64,000 nt of DNA from Pseudomonas lini (GTDB taxonomy: Bacteria > Pseudomonadota > Gammaproteobacteria > Pseudomonadales > Pseudomonadaceae): positions 5,642,001-5,706,000 of the forward strand of contig NZ_OZ061318.1 of assembly GCF_964063345.1 (NCBI RefSeq). The letters run 5' to 3'. This document shows, piece by piece, positions 38,174 through 45,986 of this stretch; within the stretch, counting starts at the first letter, position 1, and each line of letters opens with the position of its first letter. The notes beneath the pieces were generated by a model. The model was not told where the DNA came from and did no database searches. It saw only the letters and a list, made by a program, of their open reading frames with translations. The position numbers were made by a program, and so were the translations under genes.

Positions 38174-38189
38174 TGCATCCGGCATGCCA
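38174..38189 (-). promoter_or_regulatory. Sigma54 (-24/-12) promoter of dnrN
   Basis: On the minus strand TGGCATGCCGGATGCA matches TGGCAYR-N4-TTGCW with GG and GC at exactly the required spacing (one mismatch in the -12 part). The start of transcription is predicted near 38163, about 30 bp before the ATG. Confidence 0.75.
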
Positions 38190-38236
38190 TATTTAAATCA
38201 TTGAAAAACATCGATTATTTTTTAGTTGTGGTGATA

Positions 38237-38247
38237 GTCACCCTGAC
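38237..38247. promoter_or_regulatory. Putative NorR-binding site
   Basis: GTCA-CCC-TGAC matches the GTCA-N3-TGAC core of NorR enhancer sites. It lies about 80 bp upstream of the predicted sigma54 start, a usual enhancer distance, and 40 bp before the norR-like gene, so it could also mediate autoregulation. Only one full site is seen; E. coli norVW has three. Confidence 0.65.
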
Positions 38248-38286
38248 GCTTTAGGGTGAATCCAACCATAGAGGGTGTTTACTACC

Positions 38287-39816
38287 ATGCTGCGAGAAAG
38301 CCTGGCAGCCGACCTGATTGTCGAGTTGCCCAATGCCGTACGATTGCAACGATTGGTCCAGACCCTGCGCGAATACTTCAACAGTGGTGCCGTGGGCTTG
38401 TTGCGTCTGGATGACGACAGCCTCAGGCCCGTTGCGACGGTGGGGCTGGTTCATGAAGCGTTGGGGCGCCGGTTCGTCATCGCCCAACATCCCCGGCTGG
38501 CGGCAATCATGGCGTCGCGCGAGCCGACCTGGTTCGAACCCGACAGTCGTCTGCCGGACCCCTATGACGGCTTGCTCGATAACCACGTCGGCGAACCGCT
38601 GCCGGTGCATGACTGCATGGGCGTGAGCCTGTATGTCGAGGGGCGGATCTGGGGCGCGATCACCCTCGATGCGCTGCACGCCGGGACCTTCGACAGTCGG
38701 GCGCGGGAAGAGCTCAAGCGCTGCACCTTGCAAATCGAAGCCGCCGTGCGGGTCACCCGGCTTGAGCAGGAAAACCGCAGCTTGCGTCTGTCCCGCAGCG
38801 ATCCCCAGGACTTGCGAATGCCGGTCGAGGAGGGCGAGATCCTTGGGCAGAGTGAGGTGTTGCATCAGTTGCTCAATGAGCTGGATGTACTGGCCGACTC
38901 CGATCTGCCGGTATTGCTGTTGGGCGAGACCGGCGTCGGCAAAGAGCTGTTTGCCCGGCGCTTGCATCGTCTTTCAAGGCGCCACCACAAACCGCTGATA
39001 CACGTTAACTGCGCCGCTTTGCCGGAGTCGCTGGCGGAGAGTGAGTTGTTCGGGCATGTCAAAGGCGCCTTTTCCGGCGCCACCAGTGACCGTGCCGGCC
39101 GCTTCGATGCCGCCAACGGTGGCACTCTGTTTCTCGATGAAGTCGGTGAATTGCCATTGGCCGTGCAAGCGAAGTTGCTGCGCACCCTGCAGAACGGCGA
39201 GATCCAGCGCCTCGGCGCCGACAAGCCGTTGCACGTGGACGTGCGGATCATCGCCGCCACTAACCGGCATCTGCCGGACAGCATCCGCGACGGCTTGTTT
39301 CGCGCCGATCTGTATCACCGGCTCTCGGTGTATCCAGTGCCGATTCCGCCCCTGCGCGAGCGCGGTAACGATGTGTTAATGCTGGCCGGGCATTTCCTTG
39401 AACTCAATCGGGCGCGGCTTGGCCTGCGTGGTTTGCGCCTGTCGCCGGCGGCCGAGCGCGCGCTGCTGCTTTACACCTGGCCGGGCAATGTGCGCGAACT
39501 GGAGCATGTGATCAGCCGAGCGGCGTTAAAGCAGCTCAGTCGCGGGACGAGTCGCGCGTTGATCATGACGCTGGAGCCTGAAATTCTCGATCTCGACAGC
39601 GCGATGGCGGCATCGGGGACGGTGGTCGAACCATCCCCGGACGTTACGGCTGATCTGCCGTTCCAGCCCTTGGGCGAAGCTGTCGATGATTACCAGCGCA
39701 AGAAAATCCTCCAGGCCCTGAGCCTGTCCGGGGAAAACTGGGCCAGCGCCGCGCGGATTCTGGAAGTCGACCCCAGCAACCTGCACAAACTGGCGCGGCG
39801 GCTGCGTCTCAAGTAG
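38287..39816 (+). CDS. norR: NorR-type NO-sensing sigma54 activator
   Basis: The 509-residue protein has an N-terminal GAF sensor (about residues 15-160) with HDCMG (Cys110) and LDAL (Asp128), positions that correspond to NorR iron ligands. The central AAA+ domain shows Walker A GETGVGKE, GAFSGA (the sigma54-contact loop, here Ser for the usual Thr) and FLDEVGELP. A C-terminal Fis-type HTH is in NWASAARILEVDPSNLHKLARRL. It is divergent from dnrN, its likely target. Confidence 0.9.
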   Translation: MLRESLAADLIVELPNAVRLQRLVQTLREYFNSGAVGLLRLDDDSLRPVATVGLVHEALGRRFVIAQHPRLAAIMASREPTWFEPDSRLPDPYDGLLDNHVGEPLPVHDCMGVSLYVEGRIWGAITLDALHAGTFDSRAREELKRCTLQIEAAVRVTRLEQENRSLRLSRSDPQDLRMPVEEGEILGQSEVLHQLLNELDVLADSDLPVLLLGETGVGKELFARRLHRLSRRHHKPLIHVNCAALPESLAESELFGHVKGAFSGATSDRAGRFDAANGGTLFLDEVGELPLAVQAKLLRTLQNGEIQRLGADKPLHVDVRIIAATNRHLPDSIRDGLFRADLYHRLSVYPVPIPPLRERGNDVLMLAGHFLELNRARLGLRGLRLSPAAERALLLYTWPGNVRELEHVISRAALKQLSRGTSRALIMTLEPEILDLDSAMAASGTVVEPSPDVTADLPFQPLGEAVDDYQRKKILQALSLSGENWASAARILEVDPSNLHKLARRLRLK

Positions 39817-39825
39817 GCGACAGTG

Positions 39826-39839
39826 TTGATGGCGGTCAA
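39826..39839 (+). promoter_or_regulatory. ANR/DNR box before pdxH
   Basis: TTGAT-GGCG-GTCAA is a perfect FNR-type dyad located nine bases after the norR stop. It lies 55 bp before the pdxH ATG. Class II spacing gives a start near 39874; the -10 is not clear. Confidence 0.75.
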
Positions 39840-39894
39840 GGTGGCTTTGCGCAGTGCCTCGCACACTGCGTAAAACCTTCTGGAGATCACCGTC

Positions 39895-40542
39895 ATGCCG
39901 CTTTCCCTGGCTCAGATGCGCCGTAACTACACCCTTAATGGCCTGCAAGATGAGGCGGCGCTGGACGATCCGCTGGCGATGTTCCGGCAATGGCTGCAAC
40001 AGGCCCGCGACACCGAGTGCGCACCTGTCGAGGCCAATAGCATGGTGCTGGCGACGGTCGACCCTGAAGGGCGGCCGCACTGCCGGGTCCTGCTGCTCAA
40101 GGGGTTGAGCGATGAAGGGTTTACGTTTTTCGGCAATTATCAGAGCGATAAGGGTCAGCAATTGGCCGCCAATCCCTATGCAGCGATGACGTTTTTCTGG
40201 CCGGGGCTGGAGCGTCAGGTGCGTATCGAAGGGCAGGTGTCCAGACTCGACCCAGCGTTGTCGGATGCGTACTTCGATTCTCGTTCCATGGCCAGTCGCC
40301 TGGGGGCCTGGGCTTCACCGCAGAGCCGCCCGCTGACCAGTCGCGCAGCGTTGGAATCCATGCTGGCTGAAACCATCAAGCGCTTCGTTGGCCAGACCGT
40401 GTCGCGCCCCGAGCACTGGGGCGGCTACTGCCTGCACCCTGAGCGTCTGGAGTTCTGGCAGGGGCGGGCCGACCGCTTGCATGATCGACTCGATTACCGG
40501 TTGCGCGATGGATTGTGGAAACGGAGCCGGTTGGCGCCTTGA
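39895..40542 (+). CDS. pdxH: Pyridoxamine 5'-phosphate oxidase (PdxH)
   Basis: The 215-residue FMN enzyme of the PdxH family oxidises pyridoxine/pyridoxamine 5'-phosphate to pyridoxal phosphate. Family motifs: PNAMVLATV-like [65 protein letters not shown], and C-terminal [17 protein letters not shown]. It sits in a denitrification island behind an ANR/DNR box although the usual enzyme uses O2, so it may be a second, specialised copy. No other vitamin B6 gene is nearby. Confidence 0.9.
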   Translation: MPLSLAQMRRNYTLNGLQDEAALDDPLAMFRQWLQQARDTECAPVEANSMVLATVDPEGRPHCRVLLLKGLSDEGFTFFGNYQSDKGQQLAANPYAAMTFFWPGLERQVRIEGQVSRLDPALSDAYFDSRSMASRLGAWASPQSRPLTSRAALESMLAETIKRFVGQTVSRPEHWGGYCLHPERLEFWQGRADRLHDRLDYRLRDGLWKRSRLAP

Positions 40543-40557
40543 ACACGATGGGGACAG

Positions 40558-40647
40558 TGTGGGAGCGGGCTTGCCCGCGAAGGCGTCATTTCAGTCAATA
40601 CATGTGTTGAGTCGAGTATCGCCATCGCGGGCAAGCCTGCTCCCACA
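40558..40647. repeat. Intergenic palindromic repeat (GTGGGAGCGGGC type)
   Basis: TGTGGGAGCGGGCTTGCCCGC is mirrored by GCGGGCAAGCCTGCTCCCACA. The 90-bp unit lies just after pdxH and before the moaB promoter region. Confidence 0.9.
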
Positions 40648-40690
40648 GGTTTTGTGTGCCCGGCACAATTTTCTTATGTCCCCGACGAGG

Positions 40691-40706
40691 TACCTCCTTG
40701 GAGGAA
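40691..40706 (+). promoter_or_regulatory. NarL-type 7-2-7 inverted heptamer before moaB
   Basis: TACCTCC-TT-GGAGGAA is an inverted pair of NarL/NarP heptamers (TACYYMT type) with the two-base spacing required for dimer binding. It lies 65 bp before the moaB ATG. A perfect hairpin GGAATAG/CTATTCC (40703-40725) overlaps its right half. Confidence 0.75.
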
Positions 40707-40770
40707 TAGGCTCGCTCGCTATTCCGGTTCAGGCTTTGGGCCATACCCTCATCTACGGGAAGACCTGGAT

Positions 40771-41325
40771 ATGGCCCATCTGGCGCAACGCACGTTTGAA
40801 CCCCTGAACATTGCCGTACTGACCATCAGCGATACGCGCACTTTTGACACCGACACGTCGGGGCAGACCCTGACGGATTTGCTGCAAACGGCCGGGCATG
40901 TGTTGATCGATCGTGAGCTGGTCAAGGACGACATTTATCAGATCCGCGCCACCGTTTCCCGGTGGATCGCCGACCCCACGGTGCAAGTGGTTTTGATGAC
41001 AGGCGGAACCGGTTTCACCGCTCGCGACAACACACCGCAAGCAGTCTTGCCATTGCTGGACAAGCATGTGGAAGGCTTCGGCGAACTGTTCCGCCAGGTG
41101 TCTCTGGAGGAAATCGGCATGTCCAGCCTGCAGTCCCGGGCACTGGCCGGCATGAGTAACGGCGTGCTGGTGTGCTGCGTGCCAGGCTCGCCGGGTGCCT
41201 GCCGGACGGCCTGGAACAAGATCCTGCTCGAACAACTGGACAGTCGCACCGGCCCGTGCAATTTCGCCCCGCATTTGAAACCGCAAGCGCAGCGGGTCAT
41301 CGACGCCTGCGGGACACGCTCATGA
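40771..41325 (+). CDS. moaB: Molybdopterin adenylyltransferase MoaB
   Basis: The 184-residue MoaB/Mog-fold protein adenylates molybdopterin in molybdenum cofactor synthesis. Motifs seen are NIAVLTISDTRTFDTDTSG near the N-terminus, LMTGGTGFTARDNTPQAVLPLLD (substrate loop) and VLVCCVPGSPGACRTAWNKIL. ATG 40771 has GGGAAG upstream; the frame is open further upstream inside the NarL site and hairpin. It is coupled to moeA by a four-base overlap. Confidence 0.93.
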   Translation: MAHLAQRTFEPLNIAVLTISDTRTFDTDTSGQTLTDLLQTAGHVLIDRELVKDDIYQIRATVSRWIADPTVQVVLMTGGTGFTARDNTPQAVLPLLDKHVEGFGELFRQVSLEEIGMSSLQSRALAGMSNGVLVCCVPGSPGACRTAWNKILLEQLDSRTGPCNFAPHLKPQAQRVIDACGTRS

Positions 41326-42557
41326 CCGGGCGGGTGTGCGACATGGGCAACCTGATGCCCGTGGACGAGGCCATCAGCCGTCTGCTGGACCAGGCACCGC
41401 CGCCACCCCTGGCGCAAAAGATCGGACTGGATCAAGCCATGGGGCGGGTGCTGGCGACGGACATTCATTCCCCGGTGAACCTGCCGGCCTGGGACAACAG
41501 TGCTATGGACGGCTTTGCCCTCAGGGCGGCTGATCTGCCACCGGACGGTGGCTATTTGTTGATTGGCGGACGAATTGCGGCGGGGGATCAGGCGTGCTCG
41601 CCGTTGCTCGCGCAGCAGGCGGTGCAGATCTTTACCGGCGCGCCATTGCCACCGGGCGCCGATACCGTGGTGCCGCAAGAGCGCTGCCGGGTCGAGGGCG
41701 AGCGCGTCTGGTTCCCGTCCGTGTCCGTGGGCGATCACGTGCGCAAGGAGGGCGAGGAAGTTCGTCGCGGGGATTTGTTGCTCAAGGCCGGCAAACGCCT
41801 GCGCGCACAAGAACTGGGGTTGCTGGCCGGCGCCGGGATCGCGCGGGTCGAGGTCTATCGGCCGTTGCAGGTGTGCCTGCTCAGCAGCGGCAATGAACTG
41901 CGTGAGCCGGGCGATTCGTTGGCGCCGGGGCAGATTTATAACAGCAATCGCTACTGCCTTGCGGCGTTGTTGAGCAGTTGGGGCGTCGAAGTGCATGACT
42001 ATGGCGTGATGGCCGATGAGTTGGCCGCCAGCCGGCATGCCTTGAGCCTGGCTTCCTCGGAATGCGACCTGTTGTTGAGTTCCGGTGGCGTCTCGGTCGG
42101 TGAGGAAGATCACCTCAAAAAAGCGATCGAGGAACTCGGCAGCCTGGATTTCTGGCGGCTAGCCATTCAACCGGGTAAACCGCTGGCCTTCGGCGAAGTG
42201 GCCGGAAAACCCTGGATCGGCATGCCGGGCAATCCTTCGGCGGCGCTGATTACCGCGTTGGTGGTGGTGCGTCCGTTCCTGCTCAGGGCTCAAGGTGTGA
42301 AAGACGTGTTGCCGGTGCCAATGTCCGTGCCCGCCGGGTTCGACTGGTTGCAGCGTAACAAGCGTCGGCAGTACCTGCGGGCCCGATTGACGCCCGGCGC
42401 CGACGGCCAGTTGAGCGTGGAACTGCACCCTCAGCAAAGCTCGGCCATGTTGACCGCCGCGTGCTGGGCCGATGGGCTGGCGGTGATCGAGTGCGAGCAG
42501 CAAGTGCTCAAGCACGACAACGTGATGTTCCTGTCCTTCGCCGACCTGATGCATTGA
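41322..42557 (+). CDS. moeA: Molybdopterin molybdotransferase MoeA
   Basis: The 411-residue MoeA inserts molybdate into adenylated molybdopterin. Features: MPVDEAISRLLDQ, LPAWDNSAMDGFALRA, VQIFTGAPLPPGADTVV, LLSSGNELREPG, LLLSSGGVSVGEEDHLK, and GMPGNPSAALIT. The start overlaps moaB (ATGA); MGNLMPVD at 41343 is an alternative. With moaB it should supply nitrate reductase with its cofactor. Confidence 0.93.
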   Translation: MTGRVCDMGNLMPVDEAISRLLDQAPPPPLAQKIGLDQAMGRVLATDIHSPVNLPAWDNSAMDGFALRAADLPPDGGYLLIGGRIAAGDQACSPLLAQQAVQIFTGAPLPPGADTVVPQERCRVEGERVWFPSVSVGDHVRKEGEEVRRGDLLLKAGKRLRAQELGLLAGAGIARVEVYRPLQVCLLSSGNELREPGDSLAPGQIYNSNRYCLAALLSSWGVEVHDYGVMADELAASRHALSLASSECDLLLSSGGVSVGEEDHLKKAIEELGSLDFWRLAIQPGKPLAFGEVAGKPWIGMPGNPSAALITALVVVRPFLLRAQGVKDVLPVPMSVPAGFDWLQRNKRRQYLRARLTPGADGQLSVELHPQQSSAMLTAACWADGLAVIECEQQVLKHDNVMFLSFADLMH

Positions 42558-42563
42558 TGGCAA

Positions 42564-42577
42564 TTGATTGCCGTCAA
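42564..42577 (+). promoter_or_regulatory. ANR/DNR box of the ubiUVT operon
   Basis: TTGAT-TGCC-GTCAA is a perfect FNR-type dyad seven bases after the moeA stop. TAGACT at 42599-42604 is correctly placed as -10, giving a start near 42611 and a leader of about 160 nt. Confidence 0.85.
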
Positions 42578-42605
42578 GGCCGTGCCTGCCGGTCTGGCTA
42601 GACTG

Positions 42606-42712
42606 TGTGGCGAGGGAGCTTGCTCCCGCTGGGTCGCAAAGCAGCCCTGTTATTTAGGCCTGCTGCGCAGTCCAGCGTCGGAACGCCGCCCGGAACAAGC
42701 TCGCTCGCCACA
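42606..42712. repeat. Palindromic repeat within the ubiU leader
   Basis: TGTGGCGAGGGAGCTTGCTC and an inverted GAACAAGCTCGCTCGCCACA bound a 107-bp member of the GTGGCGAGGGAGC family. Given the promoter just upstream, it should be transcribed as part of the ubiU 5' leader. Confidence 0.85.
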
Positions 42713-42771
42713 AGCGCATTCCAACCATGACCGATTAGGTTCCGGACTACGCTTTTTGATGAGGATTACCC

Positions 42772-43767
42772 ATGCAACTGGTCTGCCCGGCAGGGAACCT
42801 GCCTGCGCTTAAAGCGGCGGTGCGCCAAGGCGCCGATGCCGTCTATGTCGGCTTTCGTGATGACACCAACGCCCGGCATTTTGCGGGGCTGAACATGGAC
42901 GACAAGCAGTTCGACGCCGCGGTCGCCCACATTCGCCAGCATCAACGCAAACTCTACGTCGCGGTCAACACGTACCCGCAGCCCAAGGGCTGGGAGCGCT
43001 GGCAGCGGGCGGTGGATCGTGCCGCCGATTTCGGCGTCGATGCGCTGATCGCCGCCGACCCCGGGGTGCTCAACTACGCCAGTCAGCGCCACCCGCAACT
43101 GGCGTTGCACCTGTCGGTCCAGGGCTCGGCGACCCATGCCGCGGCGCTGGAGTTTTATGCGCAGCGCTACGGCATTCGTCGCGCGGTGCTGCCGCGGGTG
43201 TTGTCATTGGCGCAAGTGCGCCAGGTTGCTGCCAGCAGCCCGGTGCCCATCGAAGTGTTTGGTTTCGGCAGCTTATGCATCATGGCCGAAGGGCGTTGCC
43301 ATCTGTCTTCCTACATTACCGGCGAGTCGCCGAACCTGTGCGGTGTTTGTTCGCCGGCCAAAGCGGTGCGCTGGAGCGAGGACGCCGAAGGTTTGAGCGC
43401 ACGCCTCAGCGAAGTGCTGATCGATCGCTACACCCCTGACGAACCGGCCGGATACCCGACCTTGTGCAAGGGCCGCTTCCTGGTCGGCGGCAAACGCTTT
43501 CATGCGCTGGAAGAACCCACCAGCCTCGACACCCTGGATTTGCTGCCGGAACTGACGGCCATCGGCGTCGAAGCGGTGAAAATCGAGGGTCGTCAACGCA
43601 GCCCGGCCTATGTCGAACAAGTCACCCGTGTCTGGCGCGCGGCACTGGACGCCCATCGTGGCGCGCCGGGCAGCTTTCGGGTCAAGGAGGAATGGCGTCA
43701 GGTGCTGGCCGGTTTGTCCGAAGGCAGCCAGACCACTCTGGGTGCTTATCATCGATCATGGCAATGA
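42772..43767 (+). CDS. ubiU: UbiU, O2-independent ubiquinone hydroxylase subunit (peptidase U32 family)
   Basis: With UbiV, UbiU hydroxylates ubiquinone precursors without oxygen, using prephenate as oxygen donor. The 331-residue protein has the U32 fold and cysteines at residues 169, 176, 193 and 232, exactly the 4Fe-4S ligand positions known for E. coli UbiU. It starts MQLVCPAGNLPALKAAV. It is the first gene of ubiU-ubiV-ubiT behind an ANR/DNR box, fitting quinone supply for nitrate respiration. Confidence 0.93.
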   Translation: MQLVCPAGNLPALKAAVRQGADAVYVGFRDDTNARHFAGLNMDDKQFDAAVAHIRQHQRKLYVAVNTYPQPKGWERWQRAVDRAADFGVDALIAADPGVLNYASQRHPQLALHLSVQGSATHAAALEFYAQRYGIRRAVLPRVLSLAQVRQVAASSPVPIEVFGFGSLCIMAEGRCHLSSYITGESPNLCGVCSPAKAVRWSEDAEGLSARLSEVLIDRYTPDEPAGYPTLCKGRFLVGGKRFHALEEPTSLDTLDLLPELTAIGVEAVKIEGRQRSPAYVEQVTRVWRAALDAHRGAPGSFRVKEEWRQVLAGLSEGSQTTLGAYHRSWQ

Positions 43768-43777
43768 GGGATTCGAC

Positions 43778-44668
43778 ATGAAACTCAGCCTGGGACCGGT
43801 CCTGTTTTATTGGGACAAAGAGCAACTCAGCAACTTTTACGCCGAGATGTCGGCCTTGCCCCTGGATGTGATTTACCTGGGGGAAACCGTGTGCTCGAAA
43901 CGTCGGGCTTTTTCGCTGGATCAATGGCTGGGTTTGGGTCGTGAGTTGCAGGAATGCAGCCAGGCACAACTGGTGCTTTCCAGCCTGACGCTGATCGAAG
44001 CGGCATCCGAACTCTCCAGCCTGCGCCGGCTGTGCGACAACGGCCAATTGCTGGTGGAAGCCAACGACATGGGCGCGGTGCAGTTCCTGGCCGAGCGCAA
44101 GTTGCCGTTCGTGGGCGGCCCGGCCCTCAATTTGTACAACGGTCACTCATTGGCGCAATTGCTCGACAGCGGCATGACCCGCTGGGTGCCGCCCGTGGAA
44201 TGTTCGGCGGCGCTGATTGGTGATGTGATCGAACAGGTACGCGAACTGGGCCATGCAGTGCCGGAAGTTGAAATCTTTGCCTATGGGCATTTGCCATTGG
44301 CCTATTCCGCCCGCTGCTTTACGGCTCGGGCGGAAAACCGGCCCAAGGACGATTGCCAGTTTTGCTGCATCAACTACCCCGACGGCTTGGCATTGACCAG
44401 CCAGGAAGGGCAGTCGCTGTTCACCATCAACGGTATTCAAACGATGTCGGCCGAGGTGACCAATCTGCTGGCCGATTACTCCGGGCTGGTGGCCTGCGGT
44501 GCCGATCTGTTGCGCTTGAGTCCTCGTGCCCAGGGCATGGCCGAAGTGGTCGAGGCCTATCAACGGGTTCGTCTGGGCGAGACACCGCCGCTGTTCGTCG
44601 AAGGGTGCAATGGTTATTGGCATGGCCAGGCCGGCATGCTGCGTGTCGAGGAGGTCGGCCTGTGTTGA
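43778..44668 (+). CDS. ubiV: UbiV, O2-independent ubiquinone hydroxylase subunit (peptidase U32 family)
   Basis: The 296-residue partner of UbiU also carries a 4Fe-4S cluster; Cys39, Cys180, Cys193 and one of Cys196/Cys197 match the known ligands. It begins MKLSLGPVLFYWDKEQLSNF. ATG 43778 follows GAGGG and comes 10 bp after the ubiU stop; the longer frame lies inside ubiU and is rejected. Confidence 0.93.
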   Translation: MKLSLGPVLFYWDKEQLSNFYAEMSALPLDVIYLGETVCSKRRAFSLDQWLGLGRELQECSQAQLVLSSLTLIEAASELSSLRRLCDNGQLLVEANDMGAVQFLAERKLPFVGGPALNLYNGHSLAQLLDSGMTRWVPPVECSAALIGDVIEQVRELGHAVPEVEIFAYGHLPLAYSARCFTARAENRPKDDCQFCCINYPDGLALTSQEGQSLFTINGIQTMSAEVTNLLADYSGLVACGADLLRLSPRAQGMAEVVEAYQRVRLGETPPLFVEGCNGYWHGQAGMLRVEEVGLC

Positions 44669-45132
44669 ATCGAAAAAAGTGGCTGTTGAAAGGTGCCGAC
44701 CGGTTGTTGCCGCTGGTGCGCCGGGTGCCTTTTGCCGTGCAGCGTCTGGGGTTGCAACAGGCGCTGAATCGTTGCCTTGCCGGGCCGTTGCGTGATGGCG
44801 AGTTTGAGGTGTTGCGTGGGCGTTGGTTGTGCCTGCGGATTCCGGATTTGGGTTTGTCCTGGTATCTGACGCTCAGTGGTAAAGGGTTGCGGATTGCCGA
44901 GCATGCCATGGCGCATGTGACGATCAGTGGCAACTGGCGGGAGTTTTTACTGCTGGCGAGCCGTCAGGAGGATCCGGATACGCTGTTTTTTCGCCGGCGT
45001 TTGGTGATTGAAGGTGATACGGAGCTGGGGTTGGCGTTGAAGAATCTGATCGACAGTCTGGATCCTGATGTGTTGCCTGTTTGGTTGTGGCGCAATCTGG
45101 AGCGGGCGGGGAAGGGGGTGGCGGCGGGATGA
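44662..45132 (+). CDS. ubiT: UbiT, SCP2-domain protein of anaerobic ubiquinone synthesis
   Basis: The 156-residue protein has an SCP2 sterol-carrier-like lipid-binding domain (WYLTLSGKGLRIAEHAMAHVTISGNWREFLLL) and is the anaerobic counterpart of UbiJ, holding hydrophobic intermediates. The start is a GTG at 44662 with GAGGAGG six bases upstream, overlapping the ubiV stop by seven bases; there is no ATG in the right place. It completes the ubiUVT operon. Confidence 0.88.
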   Translation: MLNRKKWLLKGADRLLPLVRRVPFAVQRLGLQQALNRCLAGPLRDGEFEVLRGRWLCLRIPDLGLSWYLTLSGKGLRIAEHAMAHVTISGNWREFLLLASRQEDPDTLFFRRRLVIEGDTELGLALKNLIDSLDPDVLPVWLWRNLERAGKGVAAG

Positions 45133-45180
45133 CCAATACAGATCAAAATGTTCGCAATGTTTGTGCTCCACGCATAACCC

Positions 45181-45422
45181 TGTGGGAGCGGGCTTGCCCG
45201 CGATAGCGGTAGAACAATCGACATCAATGTTGAATGTGCCAGCACCAGGGCTGAGTACATATCCATTTCTGCCGTAACGGCGGCTTAGGGTTCCGCCCTT
45301 ACGGCGGGTCACTTTGGAAAAGCGAAACCAATAGAAGCCGTTACCGCAGAAATGGATATGTACTCCGACCAAAATTATAGGTCGGCGGTCAGTCCGCCAT
45401 CGCGGGCAAGCCCGCTCCCACA
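45181..45422. repeat. Composite intergenic repeat (GTGGGAGCGGGC ends)
   Basis: TGTGGGAGCGGGCTTGCCCGC and GCGGGCAAGCCCGCTCCCACA form the outer palindrome. Nested inside (45253-45365) is a second inverted repeat, GAGTACATATCCATTTCTGC mirrored at GCAGAAATGGATATGTACTC, whose core (TTACGGCGGGTCACTTTGGAAAAGCG) is a short version of the arm at 18245. The gap 45133-45513 holds no gene. Confidence 0.88.
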
Positions 45423-45513
45423 GGGAAATGCGTACGCTTGAAGAGAAAGGCCGGCCGGTAGGCCGCCTCGCGCGGCTTTGCGGTACTCGCCTCCACAGGG
45501 TTTATGTTGTTCT

Positions 45514-45912
45514 TCAGGCCATCGTTTCCTGCCGGCTTACATGCTGGCGAGCATCACTGGCAATCAACTGGCTGATCCCTTCAAACAACTCATCACTCTG
45601 TGCATCCGTGCAGTCCTCGCCATAGCGTTTGCGCAGCCCGTACTGACTCAGAATCAGATGCACATCAGCCTGCAGCCCATGCTGCTTGAGGCAGTTTTCA
45701 ACACATTGCAACGGGCAGCCATCCAGCGCGAAGATCCGGCGCCCCGAGCGTGCCTTGTTGACCAGCGCCGCCACATGCCCGCCAACACCGACGATGCAGG
45801 ACATTTCAGCCAGGCCGCTGCGGTCCAGTCGCACCGCCAGGGTATTGGCCAGTTGGGCGACGTTGGAGCAACCTGAGCAGGAGTAAACCAAAGGCAGGGT
45901 TGAACGGGGCAT
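45514..45912 (-). CDS. DGC-domain putative zinc-binding protein (132 aa)
   Basis: The protein has eight or so cysteines in a family-typical order: YSCSGCSNVAQLANTLAV, MSCIVGVGGH, and ALDGCPLQCVENCLKQHG, the DGC-type motif of putative zinc-binding proteins. GGAGAGTGAAA precedes ATG 45912. It lies downstream of narXL and the second Dnr-like gene, but has its own ANR/DNR box. A similar gene beside narL in P. aeruginosa is recalled, not checked. Function unknown. Confidence 0.78.
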   Translation of the reverse strand: MPRSTLPLVYSCSGCSNVAQLANTLAVRLDRSGLAEMSCIVGVGGHVAALVNKARSGRRIFALDGCPLQCVENCLKQHGLQADVHLILSQYGLRKRYGEDCTDAQSDELFEGISQLIASDARQHVSRQETMA

Positions 45913-45966
45913 TTTCACTCTCCGTGGATGGACTCTGTCAGTGTGCAAGGTGCGTGGCATTGCGCC

Positions 45967-45980
45967 TTGATGACGATCAA
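45967..45980 (-). promoter_or_regulatory. ANR/DNR box before the DGC protein gene
   Basis: TTGAT-GACG-ATCAA is a perfect FNR-type dyad in the 74-bp gap between the second Dnr-like gene and the DGC gene. Class II spacing puts the start near 45932, 20 bp before the ATG. Confidence 0.8.
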
Positions 45981-45986
45981 TTCCGA

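Noticed and set aside
40691..40770. Molybdenum-cofactor riboswitch before moaB
   Set aside because: The leader is short and its hairpins do not resemble the Moco RNA architecture; the NarL dyad and a simple hairpin account for the symmetry.
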